The position numbers and the translations under genes were made by a program. DNA of 9,475 nucleotides from JBFMHD01 sp040752395 [NCBI: Candidatus Hydrogenedentota bacterium] (GTDB lineage Bacteria; JBFMHD01): the NCBI GenBank assembly GCA_040752395.1, contig JBFMHD010000105.1, forward strand, positions 1-9,475. Direction: 5' to 3'. Positions 5,473 to 9,475 of the stretch are shown here, in pieces; position 1 is the stretch's first letter, and each line of letters starts with the position of its first letter. The notes under the pieces were generated by a model, which saw only the letters and a list, made by a program, of their open reading frames with translations, made no database searches and had not been told where the DNA came from.

Positions 5473-7332
5473 ATGAAATTTAACAATTATATCTGGTTAG
5501 TGATAGTTGGCATCGGTGCAAGATTGATATTTTATTTTACTACTGAAAATTACGCATCACTTACCTATCCTTCTGAAGGTACTGATATGGAGACATATAA
5601 CAACTGGGCGCTTGAAATAATGAATGGCAAGTTGTTTCAGAATAGTGCCTTTTATATGGGGCCTCTTTATCCATATCTTATGGCGTTAATTTTTAAATTG
5701 ATTGGATATAAAATTATTTACATACAAGTTCTTCAATATTTATCAGGGATTATCTCGGGTATATTGATTTTCAATATTATGAAATATTTTGTACAAGAAA
5801 AGATAGCTTTATTTGTATCTTTTGGATATATGTTTTATCCATTTTTTTTTATTTTTGAATCTATTCAATTAACAGACAGTTTAGCTTTATTTTTAAATGT
5901 CTGTGTTATATATTTTTTAATTAAATATTTTAGTCAATATAAAAAGTGTCATCTTATATTAGCTGGTTTATTTTCTGGTTTAAGTATTTTGACTCGGGGT
6001 AATTTGCTTATAGTATTACCTTTTTTTTGTTTATTTATATTTTTAAGCAGTGATAAAAGCTATAAGAGATCAATATTTAATATTTTATTATATTTTACAT
6101 TTACTTTTTTAATAATTTCGCCAGCAACGATACATAACTATATTGTTGAAAAAAGATTTGTTTTAGTTACCACGAATGCGGGCATAAATTTATACATAGG
6201 GAATAATCCTGAGGCTACAGGATGGTATACGTATCCATCTTTTACCTCGAGAGAGCCTGGCAAAGCAGCGCTTAAATGGATAATTGAGAATAGAGAAAAA
6301 TTTTTAAAACTCACATTAAAAAAGGCAAGGTATTTTCTTTTAAATTATGAAATACCTCAAAATCTCGATACTATAGAATTCATACGTAATTCATATATTT
6401 TAAGTGAGATATATAAATTTTTAAACTTTGGACTTGTTTTATCGATAGGTTTACCCGGCATTATTTTTTTAGGTCTATCCCGTAAAAGTTGTGATTATGT
6501 TATATTGATATATTTATTTTTTTATTCTCTGTCGGTTATTTTATTTTTTGTAACTGACAGATATAGATTACCGATAGTACCTGTGTTTTTTCTATGTGCG
6601 GGTATATGTATAGACAAAGTTTTTGGATATTACAAAAAAAAGAAATATTTAGAAATCATTGTAATTTTAATATGTGTTGGTTTTTGCTATAAGTTTACAA
6701 ATATTAATCCAAAAGAGATAAGAGAGGTTGAGAGAGGTTCTGAGGTAAGAGCTATTTATAATGAAGCTGTTAATTTACTACAGAGCGGGGAATTAGAGGA
6801 TGCTATAATCAAGTTTGAAAAGGTAGTAAATACAAAAAAAGATTATAAAAATGCGTGGCTAAAGCTTGGGAGTGCTTATTTTAATAATAAAGAGTATGAT
6901 AAATCTATTGAGTGTTATAATAAAGTAATCGAACTTGATAAAGACAATTACGATGCGAATTATGGGATGGGAATGAATTATTTATTTAAGAATGATATTG
7001 CAACCGCAAAAAGATATTTTAATATAGTATATGAGTTTTATCCAGATAATATTAATAATCTTTGGCGGCTTGCAGGTGTTGAATTTAACCTGGGGAATGT
7101 TAACAGAGCTGAAGAATTATGTGAAAAGGCTATAAAGATAAATGGGAAGGATGGTAGAATTTATGCTTTATTAGGGATTATAAACATAACTAAAGGGGAT
7201 TTAGATAAAGCAAAAGAAGACTTTAGATTAGCAAAAGAGTATGATCCTAATGGAAGTAATACAAAACGATTAGAGGAATTAATTAATAATACAGAGAAAG
7301 TAATTCTTCAGTTAGGCGGAGGAAAGAAATAA
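5473..7332 (+). CDS. GT-C family membrane glycosyltransferase with C-terminal TPR domain
   Basis: This 619-residue protein has about ten hydrophobic segments across residues 5-405. Its first extracytoplasmic loop contains G-T-D38-M-E, the place where the catalytic Asp sits in GT-C enzymes of the ArnT/PMT (GT39/GT83-like) group, followed by GPLYPYLMALIF (63-74), a usual next motif. DRYRLPIVP (362-370), before the last membrane helices, is also typical of this group. Such enzymes move a sugar from a polyprenyl-phosphate carrier to a protein or lipid on the outer face of the membrane. Residues 424-600 form about five TPR repeats (for example NAWLKLGSAYFNNKEYDKSIECYNKVIELD), likely a binding surface for a partner or acceptor protein. 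It has its own promoter. The very T-rich first half reflects hydrophobic codons. Donor and acceptor cannot be told from sequence. Confidence 0.82.
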   Translation: MKFNNYIWLVIVGIGARLIFYFTTENYASLTYPSEGTDMETYNNWALEIMNGKLFQNSAFYMGPLYPYLMALIFKLIGYKIIYIQVLQYLSGIISGILIFNIMKYFVQEKIALFVSFGYMFYPFFFIFESIQLTDSLALFLNVCVIYFLIKYFSQYKKCHLILAGLFSGLSILTRGNLLIVLPFFCLFIFLSSDKSYKRSIFNILLYFTFTFLIISPATIHNYIVEKRFVLVTTNAGINLYIGNNPEATGWYTYPSFTSREPGKAALKWIIENREKFLKLTLKKARYFLLNYEIPQNLDTIEFIRNSYILSEIYKFLNFGLVLSIGLPGIIFLGLSRKSCDYVILIYLFFYSLSVILFFVTDRYRLPIVPVFFLCAGICIDKVFGYYKKKKYLEIIVILICVGFCYKFTNINPKEIREVERGSEVRAIYNEAVNLLQSGELEDAIIKFEKVVNTKKDYKNAWLKLGSAYFNNKEYDKSIECYNKVIELDKDNYDANYGMGMNYLFKNDIATAKRYFNIVYEFYPDNINNLWRLAGVEFNLGNVNRAEELCEKAIKINGKDGRIYALLGIINITKGDLDKAKEDFRLAKEYDPNGSNTKRLEELINNTEKVILQLGGGKK

Positions 7333-7345
7333 AAGGAGACATTTT

Positions 7346-7480
7346 ATTTTTGCTTCTCTGGGGTCATTATATTTACTTGGAGCAACTGCACTTGAAAACT
7401 TTGGAGTTGGTGTTGATACTACGAACAGGAGACTAAAACCGATTACTGCTATTATTGGTAATTTCTTCGGCTCAAGATAA
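7346..7480 (+). CDS. Possible 44-residue single-span membrane protein with ATT start
   Basis: The frame reads FASLGSLYLLGATALENFGV, a probable membrane segment, and then a polar and basic tail ending TAIIGNFFGSR. Its composition looks protein-like, unlike the other frames here. No ATG, GTG or TTG opens this frame, but AAAGGAGA (7332-7339) is a strong Shine-Dalgarno sequence placed seven bases before ATT 7346, a rare start codon known from infC. The frame is open back to 7316, where it overlaps the end of the glycosyltransferase in the +1 frame. It could instead be a C-terminal extension of that protein reached by a +1 shift, a gene fragment, or a chance frame. I recognise no family. The opposite-strand frame in this stretch looks like a shadow. 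Confidence 0.35.
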   Translation: MFASLGSLYLLGATALENFGVGVDTTNRRLKPITAIIGNFFGSR

Positions 7481-7498
7481 CGTTTGTTTGGAATGCTA

Positions 7499-8497
7499 TT
7501 ATTTTTCGAGGATAGTTTCTTCAACTGATAGACCGAAATGTCTGGCCGATTTTAATAGATAGCCAAGGACAGCATCACCTTTTTTAAGTGATACGACTGA
7601 TAAAGGTTTACCGTGGGTGTTTACAAGTCTTATAGTTTCAGCGTTTTGGAGGATTATAGAGAATCTTTCAATAGTATTTTCAGTGTGTGCTTGGATATAT
7701 AACATTGGTCTTCGTTCAATTTTAACTCTTCCCACGATACCAATTTGTGTTTCGCCTTTATAATTAACAATTAACACCTTATCACCTGATTTAAGTTCAG
7801 AGAGATAATTAGTTTTATTTTCAGGGGATAGGACGTATGCGTGTATACCGCCTGCATTAACTCTAAAAGGTCTTGGTTCTACGTATGGGTTTACCTCTGT
7901 TTCAGAATGGACAAAGAAGAGGCCCATAGAAGTATTACCGACGAGCATTCCCTCGCCGGGGTTCATTCGAGTACAGGTATCAACGCAAACTCTATCGCCC
8001 ATACCTGCGGCATCGACTTTATCGATAATAAATTTTTGGAGTTGGATTTTTGTTTTTGGGTATTTAACCTTTTGTATTGCTTTAGTTATATCCTGGATTT
8101 TAAAATTTTTAAGAACGACACCGCTTACGCCCTTCTCAAGTATACCCAGAGCCACTTCAAGTTCGGAGAGATTTTTAACAACAGCGAATATTTTATCGGA
8201 CTGGGCGATAAGGTTTTCAAGAGGTATAATCATCCAGTCAGAAGTTTCAACTATAACGGTTTTATTTTTTCCTAACAAAGCTGCTTTTATTTCATCTTTT
8301 TTGTCAGTTATTTTGACTTCAACCACATTTTTACCGAGAATAATATCGCCATCAGGAGCGATTGTATTAATTCTTCCGAGTTCCTTAATTTTTTTCGTGT
8401 AGCCTTTATCAACAATAATGGCGTCAGCACCTGATTCAAGAGCTGTTGTAGCAATTTTTTTATTATATGGTCTTACATCGACCCAGACAGTCTTCAT
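7499..8497 (-). CDS. aroB': 3-dehydroquinate synthase II (archaeal-type AroB')
   Basis: This enzyme uses NAD+ to convert 2-amino-3,7-dideoxy-D-threo-hept-6-ulosonate to 3-dehydroquinate by oxidative deamination and cyclisation, feeding the shikimate pathway without DAHP. It is unrelated to the usual AroB. The 332-residue length fits the family, and long conserved blocks are visible: GDRVCVDTC (about 172-180), NPGEGMLVGNTSMGLFFVHS, NPYVEPRPFRVNAGGIHAY, a YLSELKSGDKVLIV block, VGRVKIERRP, and LQNAETIRLV near the C-terminus. It starts three bases after the ADH synthase stop, with AAAGGA in the end of that gene as ribosome-binding site, so the two are co-transcribed and encode consecutive steps. 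No terminator is evident where it converges with the forward genes. Confidence 0.95.
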   Translation of the reverse strand: MKTVWVDVRPYNKKIATTALESGADAIIVDKGYTKKIKELGRINTIAPDGDIILGKNVVEVKITDKKDEIKAALLGKNKTVIVETSDWMIIPLENLIAQSDKIFAVVKNLSELEVALGILEKGVSGVVLKNFKIQDITKAIQKVKYPKTKIQLQKFIIDKVDAAGMGDRVCVDTCTRMNPGEGMLVGNTSMGLFFVHSETEVNPYVEPRPFRVNAGGIHAYVLSPENKTNYLSELKSGDKVLIVNYKGETQIGIVGRVKIERRPMLYIQAHTENTIERFSIILQNAETIRLVNTHGKPLSVVSLKKGDAVLGYLLKSARHFGLSVEETILEK

Positions 8498-8500
8498 AAT

Positions 8501-9295
8501 TTATCCTTTTAATATTTTCATAGCTTCATTAACAGAGGCATTTTCGTGAACAATTGTACATATAGCGCGAACCATTTTTCTTGGGGATTCATGTCCAAAG
8601 GCATTACGTCCGACAGCGACACCTTTGCCGCCTGCGGTGATAGAATCTTTTATTATAGAGAATATAAGTTTTTCATCTTTTATTTTTTCGCCGCCAGCGA
8701 TAACAACCGGTATAGGGCAGCTTGATACGACTTTTTCGAAAGTTTTAATAGAGCCTGTATAAGAGACTTTAACAATATCAGCTCCGAGTTCAGCAGCGAT
8801 TCGTGCAGCGTGTTTTATACCTTCAGGGTCTGTTTCAGATTTAAACTTTTTACCACGAGTATACATCATTGCAAGGAGAGGTATCCCCCATTCATAACAT
8901 TTAACAGATACCTCACCCAAATCTTTTAACATTTCATCTTCATTAAGAGCACCGATATTAATATGGACGCTGACCCCATCAGCCCCGAATTTTATTGCAT
9001 TTTCCACAGTATTAACAAGCACTTTAGCATTTGGGTCAGGGCTCCATATAGTACTTCCTGATAAATGGAGTATGAGACCGATATCTTTGCCGTGTTTTCT
9101 ATGGCCGTGGATAGGCAGACCGAGATGTCCGAGCACTGCGTTTGCGCCGCCCTCAGCAATTTCGTTCACCATATCCCGCATATTTTCTATACCACTGATA
9201 GGGCCTATTGTTACACCGTGGTCCATAGGTACGATTACGGTCTTTTTTGTCTCTCTATTAATTATTCTTTCAAGTCTTATATACTTACCGAGCAT
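8501..9295 (-). CDS. aroA': 2-amino-3,7-dideoxy-D-threo-hept-6-ulosonate (ADH) synthase, archaeal-type AroA'
   Basis: This class I aldolase of the DhnA/FbaB family joins a 6-deoxy-5-ketofructose phosphate and aspartate semialdehyde to make ADH, the substrate of the next gene. The 264-residue TIM barrel has D25 (VPMDHG), Y145 (MMYTRG) and Schiff-base lysine K176 (DIVKVSYTG). These match D33, Y153 and K184 of Methanocaldococcus MJ0400 with a constant offset of eight. GGEK (201-204) and AVGRNAFG (227-234) form the phosphate-binding end. I place the start at ATG 9295, seven bases after AGAGGAGG. An in-frame ATG further upstream (9319) would translate the Shine-Dalgarno sequence as RGG, and the still longer frame starting at 9376 adds a run encoded by heptad repeats. 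FbaB-type aldolase is the alternative, but the adjacent dehydroquinate synthase II makes ADH synthase much more likely. Confidence 0.93.
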   Translation of the reverse strand: MLGKYIRLERIINRETKKTVIVPMDHGVTIGPISGIENMRDMVNEIAEGGANAVLGHLGLPIHGHRKHGKDIGLILHLSGSTIWSPDPNAKVLVNTVENAIKFGADGVSVHINIGALNEDEMLKDLGEVSVKCYEWGIPLLAMMYTRGKKFKSETDPEGIKHAARIAAELGADIVKVSYTGSIKTFEKVVSSCPIPVVIAGGEKIKDEKLIFSIIKDSITAGGKGVAVGRNAFGHESPRKMVRAICTIVHENASVNEAMKILKG

Positions 9296-9302
9296 ATAGA
9301 TA

Positions 9303-9334
9303 CCTCCTCTGAAAAACATTGTAACTATAATAAT
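9303..9334 (-). promoter_or_regulatory. 32-base promoter/RBS box, copy B
   Basis: This lies upstream of the aromatic operon and matches box A at 31 of 32 positions (ATTATTATAGTTACA at its start, AGAGGAGG at its end). TACAAT at 9323-9318 is the candidate -10 hexamer, placing the transcription start near 9311, right before the Shine-Dalgarno sequence. The expected -35 position (9346-9341, CTTCTA) falls at the edge of the heptad array. Function is inferred from position and repetition. Confidence 0.6.
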
Positions 9335-9335
9335 A

Positions 9336-9416
9336 TCAAGTAGAAGCAAGAAGCAAGAAGCAAGATAAACAAACATCTAGTTTTTCATACGTTGTGTAGA
9401 GCGCAAAAGCGCTCAT
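9336..9416 (-). CDS. Possible 26-residue leader or remnant ORF
   Basis: An ATG at 9416 follows box C with GGAG five bases upstream and opens a 26-codon frame whose TGA (9338-9336) lies immediately upstream of box B. It begins MSAFALYTTYEKLDV and ends in residues encoded by heptad array 4 (CLSCFLLLAST). Codons 2-6 and the G of the ATG form a hairpin (9399-9414). Four of its 26 residues are Phe or Tyr, and it precedes an aromatic-pathway operon, so a leader peptide is conceivable; there is no run of aromatic codons and no visible terminator, so this is weak. A remnant of a deleted gene that kept its start region is equally likely. Confidence 0.25.
   Translation of the reverse strand: MSAFALYTTYEKLDVCLSCFLLLAST
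9344..9364 (+). repeat. Heptad repeat array 4: AAGCAAG x3
   Basis: Three perfect AAGCAAG units begin at 9344, 9351 and 9358. Array 4 lies about ten bases upstream of box B, with the core in the opposite orientation to the gene it precedes. A partly related unit (CAAGTAG) sits before it at about 9337-9343. Confidence 0.8.
9399..9414. other. Perfect 6-bp hairpin at a start codon
   Basis: GAGCGC and GCGCTC flank a loop of four A (plus strand) or four T (minus strand). On the minus strand the stem begins at the G of the ATG of the 26-codon frame. There is no T-run after it on either strand, so it is not an ordinary intrinsic terminator. It could limit initiation at that ATG. Confidence 0.5.
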
Positions 9417-9420
9417 GTTG

Positions 9421-9452
9421 ACTCCTTCGAAGAACGCTGTAACTCTAATAAT
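9421..9452 (-). promoter_or_regulatory. 32-base promoter/RBS box, copy C (diverged)
   Basis: The first 15 bases are identical to box A; the remainder differs at six positions, for 26 of 32 overall. The -10 candidate is TACAGC instead of TACAAT, and the Shine-Dalgarno part reads AAGGAGT. TTACTT at 9464-9459 lies 17 bases upstream of TACAGC, inside heptad array 5, as a possible -35. It faces the 26-codon frame and, further on, the aromatic operon. Confidence 0.5.
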
Positions 9453-9457
9453 TTCAC

Positions 9458-9475
9458 GAAGTAAGAAGTGAGAAG
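9458..9475 (+). repeat. Heptad repeat array 5, cut by window end: GAAGTRA units
   Basis: GAAG begins at 9458, 9465 and 9472, giving GAAGTAA, GAAGTGA and a partial third unit at the window edge. It sits about five bases from box C and probably continues beyond 9475. Confidence 0.7.

Noticed and set aside
7333-7498. Bidirectional terminator between the converging operons
   Set aside because: Only a weak ATTAC/GTAAT stem (about 7443-7463) is present, with no stable GC-rich stem followed by a T-run on either strand.
7841-8275. 144-codon forward frame opposite the dehydroquinate synthase II gene
   Set aside because: The opposite strand is a clearly recognised conserved enzyme over its whole length; this frame has no ribosome-binding site and is a shadow.

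Overview
This is an AT-rich bacterial window. PlsY (the bacterial acyl-phosphate route to lysophosphatidate), a PilZ-domain protein and a XerC/XerD-type recombinase are all typical of bacteria. Arg is mostly AGA/AGG and Ile is often ATA. The last operon, however, encodes the archaeal-type entry to aromatic amino acid synthesis (ADH synthase plus 3-dehydroquinate synthase II). That pair also occurs in some bacteria, including deltaproteobacteria and several uncultured lineages. I cannot name the phylum from sequence alone; an uncultured or deep-branching bacterial lineage is a reasonable guess.

Layout. Bases 1-130 are a non-coding tract of degenerate 7-base repeats. Next comes a 32-base promoter/ribosome-binding box (135-166) that drives a tight forward operon: a PilZ protein (177-569), plsY (566-1153), a gamma-carbonic-anhydrase-like protein (1156-1659), a TPR lipoprotein-like protein (1656-3095) and a metallo-beta-lactamase-fold hydrolase with an unassigned N-terminal domain (3101-4336). 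Genes in this block overlap or lie within 5 bases of each other. After about 100 bases comes a xerD-like recombinase (4438-5328). A spacer then holds another heptad array and a textbook TTGACA/TAGAAT promoter placed so close to the next ATG that the mRNA should be almost leaderless. That gene is a polytopic GT-C glycosyltransferase with a C-terminal TPR domain (5473-7332). A small reading frame with good Shine-Dalgarno spacing but an ATT start follows (7346-7480).

On the opposite strand, converging on it, lies the two-gene aromatic operon: ADH synthase (8501-9295) then 3-dehydroquinate synthase II (7499-8497). It is preceded by a second copy of the 32-base box (9303-9334), a heptad array, a 26-codon frame with a hairpin at its start codon, a third diverged box (9421-9452) and another heptad array running to the window end.

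The most unusual signal is between the genes. Five short arrays, with different unit sequences, all have an exact 7-base period and a shared core (A/G/T-A-G-C/T, on either strand). Three of them abut the three copies of the 32-base box, two of which are 31/32 identical. In each case the array covers the place where a -35 element would sit. The arrays and box look like a repeated promoter module, possibly one whose strength changes with repeat slippage. That role is inference; the repeats, spacings and box identity are read directly from the sequence.
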